In this document: positions 45,557 through 57,760 of the stretch, piece after piece
Position numbering within the stretch: the first letter of the stretch is position 1
Layout of the letters: every line of letters starts with the position of its first letter
Origin: Nageia nagi
Taxonomy: Eukaryota > Pinophyta
Assembly (NCBI GenBank): GCA_050084985.1
Contig: JBITNC010000001.1
Location: 120,590,001 to 120,654,000, forward strand
Reading direction: 5' to 3'
Length of the DNA: 64,000 nt
Made by a program: the position numbers and the translations under genes
The notes under the pieces: generated by a model
The model's input: the letters and a program-made list of their open reading frames with translations, nothing else
Database searches by the model: none
Told to the model about the DNA's origin: nothing

Positions 45557-46583
45557 AATGAGAGACTCTTTTACATCCAAGCATAACTTTGATGGTTCCA
45601 ACTATTGTATTTGCTAACTTAGGATGAAGGTAGAACTTTAATTATGAAAACTTTGGATGATTATCAATGAAAAATAAGTTGCTCCATTAGGGGAGAAGGA
45701 ATTTGAAGCTTTTAATACTAACAATGATTTGGCAACTTCTATGATCTTTTATGCAATTTCAGATGAGATCCTTCTTATGATATCTTCTTCAAACACTACA
45801 AAAGAAGCTTGGGATAAACTAAAGAGTATATACCTTGACATAATTTTTTTTATGAGGTTCACTATTCTTTAGAATTTGTTTTAATCATGTTAAGAGAAAA
45901 ATGAAAGTGTGTCTATATATCTGAATAAGGTTGTTGACCTTAGGACCTAGCTTATGGGATGTGGTTCCAATTCAATCAATGATGAATTTTTGAATTTCAT
46001 CATCTTTCAAAACCTCTCTACTAAATTTAGTCATTTTATTATTGTTATTAAAACTAAGCTTGATGATGAAATAGAAGTGTTCTCAAAAAATCTGTCAAGA
46101 CTTCTTTTGAAGTATGAGAAAATACTTAACAATAAAGTGTTGATCACCACTCTTAAACAACCTTCTATGGCTCTTGGTCCAATAAAGCATCACTTAAAAA
46201 AGAATATCCATAACCAAAAGAAGGGTTCTAATGCTCCTAAGAAGAACTTCAAAAAAGGTGGGAATAAGAAGAATTATGATCATGACATGTCAAAGAAAAA
46301 TAAAGCCAAATTTGATAAAAATTGTAATTTCTATGAATCTATGATCATGAGGAAGCTAAATGCTTTAGGAAAAAGAAAGATCAAGGTGAAAAAAGATATG
46401 AAAAATCAAAAAAATCTAATAATAAGAAGTAAAATAAGAATTTTTCTTATGTTGCTACCTTGTACTTCAAGTATCGCACTTTTTCAAATGATTAGATTAT
46501 TGATTCTAGATGCACTAATCACATGTGTTTTGAAAAGAATAAGTTTGAAAACTTTCATAAGTATAGAAAAGATGCAATTGTGA
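45557..46583 (+). pseudogene. Element II gag (UBN2 type), partly open
   Basis: Starts around the ATG at 45559 (MRDSFTSKHNFDGSNY), with early stops. The gag signature TKEAWDKLKSIYLD is at about 45795-45840, then LNKVVDLRT. The largest remaining frame, 45954-46583 (209 residues), covers INDEFLNFIIFQNLSTKFSH, KTKLDDEIEVFSKNLSRLL, and a Lys/Asn-rich nucleocapsid-like tail. The CCHC knuckle is lost (NFYESMIMRK). The frame then reads out of phase across the protease start. Confidence 0.8.
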
Positions 46584-47249
46584 TAGGTGATAGCTCAATA
46601 CTTGAAGTTCTAGGTATTGAAAGTGTGTTGATAAAAGGAAATATTCTTGAGAATATGCTTTATGTACCTAAACTCACTATGAATATTCTTTTCATAATTA
46701 AAGTTGCAAGGAAGGGTTACTCCTTTAAGTTTTACTCACACTCTTAGTGCATGAAAAAAGATCTTTCCACCTCAGTGAAAGGTTCAATGCAAGATGACAT
46801 TTACATTGTGGATCAATCTCTAATAAAGATATGCCTTGCAACTAATATTTATTCTAGAGGTAATCTTTGGTACCATTGATTAGGCCAACTAAACCATAAG
46901 AACATTCAAATCATGAAACACTATGAACATGTGGAAGGTTTTCTTACAATATCACCTACAATGGGTCTTTGTGATAAGTGCATTCTAGGTAAAATGAATT
47001 GATAAAAGTTTTCAAAAGATAAGGTAACTAGAGTAATTTAACCTCTTCAATTTGTGTATACAAATTTAATGGGTCCATTTCAAACTAAGTCTCTGGGAGG
47101 AGCATCTTATTGAGCATAAGGTTAAAACCTTTGATAGGTTCAAATATTTCAAAGCTTTGATAGAAAATAAGTCTAGATTCAAAATCAAGATGTTAAGATT
47201 TGATAATGGAGGTGAGTATAATAGTAATAAATTCAATAATTGCACACTT
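46484..47249 (+). pseudogene. Element II protease end, GAG-pre-integrase and integrase scrap
   Basis: The protease start is degraded to IDSRCTNHMCFEKNKFENFH (DSG became DSR). The frame 46523-46747 follows with DAIVIGDSSILEVLGIESVL. The zinc site LCDKCILGKMN lies near 46970-47000, and integrase starts with FVYTNLMGPF (about 47050). About 100 bp of integrase are missing by 47110 and the rest of pol after 47249. Confidence 0.78.
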
Positions 47250-47997
47250 TGAAAGTTTCTTATGGTAGTGAAGTTATCCTTAAGGGAGTGAAGGTTGAAT
47301 TCATGTTTGTAATGATAATTTCATCCCTAGGAGGATATTGTTTTACTATATAGTGTTGATATATATGTACACCTTCATGGTTAGTTCACTCTGTGTGAAA
47401 AACCCATGGTACATTTTGTTTTTATTATCACTATATGAGGAATTAATATGTGTTTGTTAGCACTATTTAGTTATCTATATTTGAGTAACTCATATGCATA
47501 TATACTCTTTTTATTATGATGAAAATATATTTCTAATATATAATAAATGACTATGAGTATTGGCTTGGCATCTTCGTGATGACTTATAGTGCATCATTGA
47601 TCATTTTATAGGTGGAATTATTTAGTCCATTTATCATATGATTGATATGAATGCTATATGATCCATCTAACTGATTTTGTTTATGATCTTCTTGTAGTTT
47701 GCAAGTTTCATCTTGAGAATGCAAGTTACTTACTTTGGATGGGAAAGATCATGGAGTCTCACATGTTAACTTAGCATTGATCAAATACACTTACATTGAA
47801 ATTATTTGTGGTTAATGATTGTATTGTAAACCATTTTATCAAATGATATTATAATGAGTTTTAAACTAAGATCTTGTTTATTTCTCAATGACATAAAAAT
47901 TCTCATCTCCACTTGTACCTCTTTGGAGGAGAACTCTTTCTTACTCTATCTTTCTTATTTTCTCTATGCTCTATCCTAATATTACATTAAGGGAGAG
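47250..47997 (+). other. Element II 3' non-coding region and polypurine tract
   Basis: Collinear with 35100-35891 and 52985-53756. Ends in AAGGGAGAG (47989-47997). Confidence 0.75.
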
Positions 47998-48450
47998 TAT
48001 TAGAATTTATAATGTAATATTATGTAATATTTTTATTTAATGTAAATTCACTTAATACTTAAAGTATCATTAGATACCTTAAAATATTAAGGGAATAAAA
48101 ATAAGAATAAGATTAAAAATAGGTAATGGATTAAAAAATAGAAAAGGGGTTAATTATAGAGTGGATTTCTTCTTATTAAAAGAGAAGAACTCTCCCTTTC
48201 TCTAGTTACAAAATTGTAGTGAAAAATTTGCTATAGGTTTAGAGTTTGTGAGAGAGAGAAAAGATTTTGTAAGAGAAGTCATTGAGAATAAGAAGATCTT
48301 AGTTAGTGGATGCACTTCCAAGGAGGGAGGAACCACTTTATATCTTATGTTATTTGTGAGATTGGATTGAGTTATTATGCTATTATGTTGATGTTGAAAG
48401 TGCCTTCTTGAGATCTTGGAAGATTAAAAGTTAATTCAAAAAGGGTTTAT
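47998..48450 (+). repeat. Element II 3' LTR (family B)
   Basis: Pairs with 38953-39400. The last 25 bp or so are replaced by a T-rich run (TTTATTTTTTTATT), after which element I leader sequence resumes. Confidence 0.83.
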
Positions 48451-48454
48451 TTTT

Positions 48455-49044
48455 TTATTTTTTTATTTTTTTGGCCTGGATATAACTTCATATAGGTAAA
48501 AATGCATGTGTGTAATGATACCACATGTTTGCATATCTATTCAAGGATTATATTGATAACCTATAAGGATAACTTGAAACCTAATCAAGATAATAATTTG
48601 GCTGATATAACATACATAAAACCTTTGAAAAATAGCTAGTACTCCTCCTTGTGATAGTATATTGCTAACCAAGTGGAATTGATTGAGGATTGGTAGGACT
48701 TGAGTTCCATGTGTGCATCTAAGTGAAGGCCTAATTTAAAATAAGAAAACAACCTCAACTTTACCCTCTCTACAATTATGTTATTTGGTTATAACAAAAT
48801 ATTATATGTGTGGGATATATCATTTGATTTGTTTGTAAACCTTTAACATATGTGAAATTGGTTAAACAATTTAAGCATGCCTTATTGATTATCCTTGGTA
48901 AAAATTTAACATGTATGATTGATTAATTCAATATGTATGGTTAATTAATGTATGATTTATTTAAACAAACTCAATATGGTTGACTAATTTAGTTCACAAG
49001 TTTAACATACTTATATTAGTTAATAATTTCATCTTCTTTTGTAG
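48455..49044 (+). other. Element I leader, second part
   Basis: GGCCTGGATATAACTTCATA onward matches the element II leader from about 45090, as expected if the element I leader was split here. No coding. Confidence 0.7.
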
Positions 49045-49960
49045 CAAATAGGAGACTCCTTTACATACAAGCACATCCTAGATGGTTCCATCTATGGTAT
49101 TTGGGAACTTATGATGAAATCAAAACTCCAAGTATGAAAACTATGTAAAATAATAATTAAAAACTAAGTTGCTTCAATAGATAAGCACTTGATGCTTACA
49201 ACATAAATAATGAGTTGACAACCTCTATAATCTTTCATACTATTTCAAATAAAATTTTTATCATGATATCCTCTTTAAAATTTGCAAAAGAAGCTTGGGA
49301 CAAGCTAAAAAAAATCTACCTTAGATCCAAATTATTCAAAAGGTTCACCATTCTTCAAATTATTTTGCAATCACATCAAGAGGAAAATAAAAGTGTTGAT
49401 ATTTACTTGAATAAGATTATTGATCTTAGGACCCAACTTGTTGGGTGTGGTTGCAACTAGATCAATGATGAGTTTATGGTATTCATCTTCATTCAAAGCC
49501 TCTCTTCTATATTTAGTCATTTCATGATAGGTATTGAGATGAGACTTGATGATGAAGAGGTGTAGTATTTGGAAAATCTTTCAAGGCTTTTTTTGAAACA
49601 TGGGGAAACTCTCAATAAAAAGTTGTTGATCTCTACTCCTAAGGAGCATTCTATGGCATTTGGATCAATAAAGACTTAATTCAAAAAGATGTTCCATAAT
49701 TTAAATAAATCTTCCCCTTCTTAGAAAAAGGAATTTGAGAAAGGTGGAAATAAATAACAACATGTCCATGAAAAGTCAAGCAAATTCAAATTTGATGGCC
49801 ATTATAATTTATGTAGCATTTATGGTCACAAGGAATAAGATTGCTTTAAGAAAAAACAAAAATAAGGTGACAAAGGATATGAAAATTAAACAACTTCAAA
49901 GGTAAGAAGAAGAATAATATATCTTTTTTTATTTGTTGTCTTTACTTCAAGTATCACACT
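49045..49960 (+). pseudogene. Element I gag (UBN2 type) relic
   Basis: Starts near IGDSFTYKHILDGS (49047). The frame 49215-49460 has FAKEAWDKLKKIYLRSKLFK and EENKSVDIYLNKIIDLRTQL. Further pieces are INDEFMVFIF, RLDDEE and a knuckle CSIYGHKE-stop-DCFKKK near 49815-49850. Multiple stops. Confidence 0.8.
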
Positions 49961-51230
49961 TTCTCAAATTATTGGATTGTTAACTTTGGATGCACTCATC
50001 ACATGTGTTTTGAAAAGGTTAAGTTTGAAATTTTTTATAAGTATCAAAAGGATGCAATTGTGATTGGTGATAATTCAATCTTTGAAGTTCAAGGGATTGG
50101 AACTATGTTGATACATGAGAAGGTTTTTGAAAATATCCTCTATATTCCCAAAATTAGTATGAACCTTCTTTTTGTAATTCAAGTTAGTACTCATTCAAGT
50201 TCAAATCACACTCCAAATGCATTAAGAAGAGACTTGTTGCTTTGGTGAAAGAATAAGTGAAATATGATCTCTACATTATGGATAAAGTGCCTACAAATAT
50301 GTACCTAACTACATATGTTTTCTCTAGAAAAACTATTTGGCACCATCGATTAAGACACCTTAAGCATAAGAGCATTCAAGTTATGAAAAATCAAGAACTT
50401 GTGGAAGATTTTCCATCAATATTACCCATAATTGGTCTTTATGAGAAGTCCATCTTAGGAAAAATGAATAGGAAAAAATTAAGAAAGATAAGATAACAAT
50501 AGAAATGTAACCTCTTCATCTTGTACATACATATTTTTAAGGGAGCATATTATGTCTTGACCTTCATTGATGAATTCAATAGGATAATATTTGGTTATCT
50601 ACTCGAGAGAACAAGGATCAAACCTTTAATAGGTTCAAATATTTCAAAGCCTTAGTTGAAAATCATATTGAATTCAAAATCAATATGCTAAGATTAGACA
50701 ATAAGGGTGAATACAATAATAATGAGTTCAATAAATTATATTCCAAATATGAGATAAAAAGGTAGTTCATGATCCCTTACACTCTTTAGTAAAATGGTGT
50801 TGTTGAAAGAAATAATAATACCATTCAAAAAATGGATAGGTGGATGTTGAGAAATCTCCCTAGTTTCTTATGGGGTTAATCTATTAATGCTATGATATAC
50901 ACTATGAATAGATATCCTACAAAAGTAGTTGAAAGCAAAACCCCATATGAGGTATGGATGAGAAAGAAACCTAACATTGCTCACCTTAGAATTTTTGGTT
51001 GTGATACCTATGCCTTCATCATATTTGAAAAAAGAAAAAACATGGGTAAGAAATCCAAAAAATGCATCTTTATGAGCTATGACAGTCAACATAAATGCTA
51101 CAAGTTCTACTTTCCTTTTTCCATAGTAATATTTATCTTGAAAGATGTAAATTTCAATGAAATTCTTAAGGAATTCACTTCTTATGAGGATTTGGATGAT
51201 ATTGATGACTCTTATGTTACACTAAACTAG
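49961..51230 (+). pseudogene. Element I protease end, GAG-pre-integrase and integrase
   Basis: The protease active site is lost (reads VNFGCTHHMC in place of DSG). The frame 50003-50248 continues with DAIVIGDNSIFEVQGIG. GAG-pre-integrase lies at 50257-50496 (WHHRLRHLKHKSIQVMKN). Integrase follows with KINMLRLDNKGEYNNNEFN for the second Asp box, NGVVERNNNTIQ for the Glu box, and the frame 50892-51230 (TPYEVWMRKKPNIAHLRIFG, then the chromodomain-free linker). Broken by several stops. Confidence 0.82.
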
Positions 51231-52984
51231 TTGGATATCAGTGTATATGAGTCACCTCAAGAGAAAAGTTTTCCAACACAAAGGATAACAAGAAGTATTA
51301 CCTTAAATAAATCTTTATTTTCTAAAATTGATAGCAAGAATAACCCCTCATCATTCAAGGAATATTTGAAGCATGAATGTTGGATGGAAGCCATGAAAGT
51401 GGATTATGAGGCTTTGATAAAAAAATAAACTTGGGATTTGGTTTTCTATTCCAATGAATGGAATGCGATTAGCAATAAGTGGATTTATATGGTCAAATAT
51501 AATTCAATTATAGAAATTGAGAAATATAAGGCAAGGTTAGTATCCAAGGGCTTTGCTCAAAAATACAAAGTTGATTATGAGGAAACCTTTTCTCTAGTGT
51601 AAAATATGCCCACACTCAAGTTAATCCTTGCCCTTTCAGTAACTCAAGGATGAAAAGTTTTTCAACTTGATGTTAAGAGTGCTTTTGTCAATGGTGGCTT
51701 AAATGTGGAGATCTATATGAATCAACCATAATGGTTTGTTATAGAAGGAAAAGAGTTACATTCAATCGATCATAATAAATACAAATCTATTCATTAAAGG
51801 TAGAAATAAAAAGTGGATAATGCATGTGAAGAGATAGAGGTAGAGTAAGAAATAAAGATTCTATCTCATTTCCAATAGAAAAAATCAAGAATGATTTATT
51901 TCTACTTGCACCCTTGTATGCAAGCTAAAGAAGTCCTTTTATGGACTTAAGCAAGCACCTAGAGCTTGGTACAAAATGATTGCAGGATACTTTATGGACA
52001 TTGGATTCTCTAAGTGATTCTCCAATTCAAATATATATATGCTCAATCAGGAACAAGACTTGGTATTAATTCTTCTCTATGTTGATTATATTTTTATCAT
52101 AAGAAATAATGATAAAATCATTTAAGAGTGCATATCAGGTAACATTTGAAATGATTGATCTTGGTATCTTACATTACTACCTTGGTATTCAAGTGTACCA
52201 ATATAAGGATTGTACCTATCTTAACTAATATAAGTATATATAAGAAATGTTGTAAAAGTTTAGAATGGAGGAGTGCAAATTTGCTATAATTTTAGTCTGT
52301 CATGTCACCCTATCTCTTAGCTCCAACTCTTAGTTGTTAGATGTTATGGCTTATAGGTAATTAATTGATAGTCTTGTTTATTTGACTATCTCCAAGCCAA
52401 ATATTACCTTTGTAGTAAATATTATGGCTTAGTTTATGCAAAAATTATATGTTGAGCATATCAATGTTGTTAAGAAAATTTTGAGGTATGTTACAGGAAT
52501 GAAGGATCTTGCTCTCAAGTATTTCAAAGTGCCCTCATTTATTCTCTTAGGGTACTTAGATTCTAACTATGGAAGAGATAGAGATGAAATTAAATCAACC
52601 TATGCTTATGTGTTTAGCATTGGTTCATGTGCTATCTCTTAAACCTCCAAGAAGAAACCTACTACTCTCTCAACCACAAAGGCATACTATCAATCCATGT
52701 CAATTGTGGCCCAAGAAGCCATTTAGTTGAGACATATTCTAAAAGAAATTGAGTATTATCAAGCTCACCTATATCAAAGATTTTTAGATAATCAATTGAA
52801 TACTACTTTGGAAAAGAACCCTATTTTCCATTAGAGAATAAAATATGTTGAAATTCAAGCACATTTTATCAAGGAGAAGGTTCTTATTGGTATCCTATAA
52901 TTGCAATATTGTCCATCAATCCTAAACTCTGTTGATTTGTTCACCAAGCCTATTATTGAAGATTAGTTCAATAAGCTTACATAA
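51231..52984 (+). pseudogene. Element I reverse transcriptase and RNase H relic
   Basis: KEYLKHECWMEAMKVDYEAL begins the reverse transcriptase (51355-51420). Then come KWIYMVKYNSI, KARLVSKGFAQKYKVDYEET, LDVKSAFVNGG, an alien stretch of about 165 bp (51765-51930), [18 protein letters not shown], and the active-site box as LYVDYIF (Asp to Tyr, about 52078). RNase H (52436-52960) has VNVVKKILRYVTGMKDLALKY-like text, RDRDEIKSTYAYVFSIGSCA and LTNSVDLFTKP-like end. Stops and a lost catalytic Asp make it dead. Confidence 0.83.
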
Positions 52985-53756
52985 TCTATTATGTTGGTGA
53001 ATATGTATTCAAGGGGAGTAAAGGTTTAATTTTTGTTTTATTCATATTTGTGATAACTTTATCTTTCAAATAATTTTTGGTTGTATAGTATTGATCTTTT
53101 ATGTATGCCTTCATGGTTAGTTCACTCCGTGTGAGAAACTAGTTATACAATTTTTGAGTATATAATGGCTTTTGCTAGTATTATTTTAATTATCCATATG
53201 TGAGGAACCACTATGTGTTTTTTGATAGTGTTTAGTTATTCATATGTGAAGAGCTTGTATGTACTTATGCTATATTATATGATGTTGATCAACATATTTT
53301 TTTATACAATAGGTGACTATGAGTATTAGCTTGACATCTTCATGTTGACTTATAGTGCACCATTGATTAGTTTAAGGATGACATTAATTGATTCATTTAT
53401 ATTATGTTTATATGAATGTTTATATGATGCATCTAACTGATTTTGTTAATGAGCTTCTTGTAGCTTGCATGTTTTTTCTTAAGAGTGCAAGTTACCTACT
53501 TTGAGTGGGCAGGCTCATAATGTCAACTTATAGTTGAATGAATACTTTGTATAGTGAAACCAATTATAGTTAATGATTGTATTGTAGACCACTTTGTAAA
53601 ATGGTAAAGTAGTGAGTCTTAATCTAATATCTTTCTTACTTCTCAAAGATGTAAATTTTCTCATCTTCGATTGTATCTTTATGAAGGATAACTCTCTCTT
53701 ACTTTCTGTTTCTTCTCTTCTTCTTCACTCTACCTTAATATTGCATTAAAAGGGAG
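52985..53756 (+). other. Element I 3' non-coding region and polypurine tract
   Basis: Collinear with the equivalent regions of the other family A copies. Ends in AAAAGGGAG (about 53748-53756). Confidence 0.78.
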
Positions 53757-54284
53757 TGTTGGGATGTATGATGCATTATTGTAAGGTTTATTAATGTAAT
53801 TTATTTAATAGTAAATATGATAATGTAAATTAATTAATACTTAAAAGTATTCCTAGATATGTTTTAAGTATTTGTGAATATGATAATATAACTTATCCTA
53901 CACTCCATCTCATGAGCATATCCCTTAGGTAAAAAGGTGATGCATGTCATTAAATTGTACAATGATTAATAGGGTGATATAAGGGAGGATTTTATCTTAT
54001 AAATATAATTACCTCTCCTTGAGATTACCCACTCAAGTTTGTAGCAAATTTATGATCTTATTTAGGTTGTAAGAGAAATGAGAAAGTGAGCTATAAGAGA
54101 GTGCTATTTGAGAATAAGATCTTAGATTAGTGGATGTACTCCCATGGTTGGAGAAACCACTTTATATTGGTATTAACTTGTGTGAATGCTACTTTGAGTA
54201 TGTATTCTTTATACTTAAGGATTTGCAAGAGTCTTCATGTGATATTGGGTAATAAGAATTTAGTGTTGTATGCTTGTTCCTTTA
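53757..54284 (+). repeat. Element I 3' LTR (family A, 528 bp)
   Basis: TGTTGGGATGTATGATGC ... GCTTGTTCCTTTA, pairing with 36127-36652 and directly followed by GGATT. Confidence 0.9.
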
Positions 54285-54289
54285 GGATT
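54285..54289. repeat. Target-site duplication GGATT, right of element I
   Basis: Directly follows the 3' LTR of element I (...TGTTCCTTTA) and matches 36122-36126. Confidence 0.88.
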
Positions 54290-54616
54290 TTGGCCTATAA
54301 ATAGAAGGCCCTCTTCTTCAAATTACTCACTCAAGTTTGTAGCAAAGTCATGCTCTTATTTAGGCTATAGAATAAGTGAGAAAGTGAGTTGTAAGAGAGT
54401 TAAATTTGAGAATAAGATCTTAGATTAGTGAATGTACTCTCATAGTGGAAGGAACCACTTTATATTGAACTCCCATAGTAGGAGGAACCACATTATATTG
54501 ATATCATTTTGTGTGAATGTTCCTTTGAGTGTGTGTTCTTAATGGTTAAATATTTGAGAGATTATTCATGTGATCTTAGGTAATTAAGAATTTAGTCTTG
54601 TAGGCTTATTCCTTCA
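54285..54616 (+). repeat. Copia-0 3' LTR, second part
   Basis: Begins with the duplicated GGATT and carries the TATA-like CCTATAAATAGAAGGC (about 54294) and the LTR end ATTCCTTCA. Gypsy coding sequence follows at once at 54617. It includes a small internal duplication of CTCCCATAGT.GGAGGAACCA-like text near 54440-54490. Confidence 0.85.
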
Positions 54617-57600
54617 CTATAATGCATGGAAGTTTAAATATGAAGGAGAAATTTACATAGTACTTATAGATCCTTAACATTATGCCATGTGTAATCTAGT
54701 AGATTTGAAACTTGATGGATTAGATATGCATCATATTAACTTGTTTAATGTTACTACAAAAGATATTTAATCAATATTTATCAAAGCATATATAGAATCT
54801 CATATTATGAACATAGGCATAAGTTCATACATAATTTAGAACTTAGATCCCTTGGCTAATGTTAAAGATATTGGATGATCATAGTACAATATGAGTAACA
54901 CCCACATCATGTCTAGGGGCATTCATTCCCTGAGAGTGAAGGAAAATTACATACTTGTTATTCTATTATGCCTCTATCACCTACTCTTGATCTTGGAAAA
55001 GAAAAAATAATGAAAGATGATCCAGGTAAAGTTTGTGATTCTTTTCCATCTCCTTTTGCAAAAATGTATATGAAAAAAAATTACAGTTACAAAAGGGGAG
55101 GTTTGGACAAGTCAGAATAAGGAATGCCCTATTTTCCTACTAATTTAGGTGCTCAAAAATATAAAAAAAAGGGCTAGGTAGTGATTTGATACTAAATAAA
55201 AAATCAAAGCCTATAAATTTTATTGCAGAATGCAATTTGATAGAACTTTGTGATGATATTGATGAAGATTTATGGATTAATGATACTACACTTCTTGAAT
55301 TTGATTATTTGTCTACTAATTACTGATTTGATGGAATGCATGGGGACACATTCTAAGTTTTCCAAATTAAATATATGTAGGCAACCATATTACGTTCTAC
55401 ATCAATATGGCTACTTTGGGCAATAAAAGAAAGATGGCTTAATATTTCCTATTGAAGAGTTGCTTGATATCAATATTGGCACATGGGAGCAAGAAAGGAT
55501 GATCAATATAGGACTTGATATTGATTCAAAACAACAAACAAGGTACAAAAATAAGTTCATTGAATGTAATAAGAATTTTACATGATATTATTATGATATA
55601 CATGGTCTAGATCCATATTTTATTATGCATAGTTTCGAATTTAAAAAAGGAGCAAAACCTATTAAGAAAAACCAAGAAAGATATATCCTTCCAAAGTATT
55701 GTTAGTCAAGAAAGAGATTGAAATGTATTTGAATTTTGGTTTCATTATATCCATAGATTATTCATAATGGATTTCTAACATTCTTCCTATCACAAAACCA
55801 ACTAGAGATATAAGAATTTGTATTGACTTTAGAGATATTAGTAATGCTTGTCCAAAATATGATTTTCCATTACCAAATATTTAGATGACTATGGATAGTA
55901 TTAATTTTCATGATACTTTATCTTTTATGGATGTATTTTAAAGATATAATTAGATTTTAATCAATCCATCTAACCAACATAAGATAACATTAACTACACC
56001 ATGGGGTAATTTTTATTAGAAGGTAATGCCTTTTGGTTTAAAGAATGTAGAAGCAACTTATCAATGTGCCATGGTCACCATGTTTCATAAGCATATTCAT
56101 AAATTAGTTGAGGTGTATGTTGATGATATTTTGGTCAATACAAGCAAGGGAAAGATCACTTACAACTTCTAGAAGAGGTGTTTGGTATTCTTAAAAAAGT
56201 ATAAACTTAGATTGAAACCTCAAAAAATGTACTTTTGATATTACTTCATAGTAAACTATTGGGATTCATGGTTTCAAAAAGAGGAATTTAGGTAGATCCA
56301 AAAAAGGTAAAAGCCATTGTTAGCATGCCATATCCCAAAAATCTCAAGCAGTTAAGTCTATAACATAGGATAAACTTAGTAAGAAGGTTCATTTATCAAC
56401 TTGTGATAAGTGCATGTCATTTACTCATTTTTTGAAGAAGTATGTGAAGTTTGTATAGGATAAAAGGTGTCAATAATTATTTGAAGATATTTAGCAATAC
56501 TTGCCTAATCCTCATATTTTGGTTCCCATTGATTTTTGTAAAAAAACATATTTACATATCTCAACCATATTATATGCCTTTGGAGAAATATTATGTCAAC
56601 AATATGATAAGAATAAAGAAAGAGCCATTTACTACCTTAGTAATACCCTCTTAGAGTATGAAACAAGGTACACTCCTATGGAAAATTTTTGTCTTGGTAT
56701 TGTATTTTATTCTAAAAAATTAAGGCATTATATTTTGTATTGCATTACATATGTTGTTAGCCCTATTAATCAACTTAAATAATTCATGGATAAGCAACAC
56801 CTCTTAGGAAGGGTAGCTAAATGGATGATGTTATTAAACAAATTTGACATAAATGTACTAAAATAAAAGTCTGCGAAAGGCTAGGAAATCATAGATCTTA
56901 TTTTATAATTTCCTTAGATTGATATAGTCATTATCTATGAAGAGTTCCCTAATGATTATGAGCAATATTATCCACCTCAACAATGTGGGAGTCATGGAGG
57001 GGAGAATCTATACCCTAACAAATATAAACAAGAAATACCAGATGAGTTTGTATCTCATAGAAGATGAAACTCAAACTTGGAAATTCTACTTTAATGGTTC
57101 TAAGTGCACATATGGAGCAGAGGTAGGTATCATACTAGTTTCACCTTAAAATGATGTTATTCCTATGATATACAAGCTTGTATTTTAATGCATTAACAAT
57201 ATGAAAGAATATAAAGTATCGATCTTAGGTTGGAAAGAAATTGTTCTCCTTAAAATTAAAAAATTGCAAATATATGGTGATTCAAATATTATTTTAACTA
57301 AGTTAATGATATTTATAATACTAAAGATGAGAAATTACACCCATTCAAGTTAGTAGTTGTTGACCTTGTTCATCAATTTGATAGTTACAATATTGAAAAT
57401 ATCCCAAGGATAAATATTAGATATGCTAATGTTATGGAAAGTACTACCTCTTTGAATCCTATTAAGGTAGAAGAAGAAGAAACAACCTTCAATATAAAGA
57501 ACCTAAATATAACATCTTATTTTGATAGTGATAATAATCAAGAATCATATTGTGTTACTCAAGTAGAGACCACTCCATCATGGTATAATAATATTTATTA

Positions 57601-57760
57601 GTACTTGAAAGATTAAACAATCCCTCAAAACTTTGATAAAATTGAGAAGATAAGGTTACAAAGCATAGCCATTAAGTATGCCATTATTGGAAATATTTTG
57701 TATAGGAGATCATTAGATGGAGCTCTTTTGAGATACCTCACATATCATTAAGTAACAACA
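54617..57760 (+). pseudogene. Ty3/gypsy reverse transcriptase-RNase H relic, continuation of 29.6-kb gypsy
   Basis: Starts within the post-protease region (AWKFKYEGEIYIVLIDP) right after the copia-0 LTR. The reverse transcriptase is clear from about 55700: EIEMYLNFGFIISIDYSEW, CIDFRDISNACPKYDFPLPN (about 55815-55875), LSFMDVF, MPFGLKNVEATYQCAM, and an intact VEVYVDDILVNTS (about 56108-56146). RNase H follows with YYLSNTLLEYETRYTPMENF (56501-56782) and WKFYFNGSKCTYGAEVG (57089-57140). The last recognisable part (57640-57750, NILYRRSLDGALLRYL) is the start of the integrase zinc region, where it is cut off. The element is plant gypsy without visible LTRs. Confidence 0.88.

Larger units (their letters stand above)
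38953..48450 (+). mobile_element. Copia element II (family B LTRs), nested in element I
   Basis: The 5' LTR (38953-39400 plus 43180-43192, split by a 3.77-kb insertion) and 3' LTR (47998-48450) share TATTAGAATTT.TAATGTAAT and the whole body. A primer-binding site (43195), leader, gag, GAG-pre-integrase, a short deleted integrase piece and a polypurine tract lie between. Most of integrase, all reverse transcriptase and RNase H are deleted. The element I leader is interrupted here and resumes after a T-rich tract, which hides the exact target duplication. Confidence 0.82.
36127..54284 (+). mobile_element. Copia element I, with element II nested in its leader
   Basis: 5' LTR 36127-36652, primer-binding site 36655, leader to 38952, nested element II about 38953-48450, leader continued to 49044, then gag-protease-integrase-reverse transcriptase-RNase H to 52960, 3' non-coding region, polypurine tract and 3' LTR 53757-54284. 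Both ends abut the GGATT duplication. Without element II it would be about 8.65 kb. All frames are broken by stops, but the order is complete, so it was once a full element. Confidence 0.88.

Noticed and set aside
32885-54621. Target-site duplication for copia-0 (TTACA before 32890 versus CTATA after 54616)
   Set aside because: Only three of five bases agree, so I do not claim it; the gypsy frame resumption is the better evidence.
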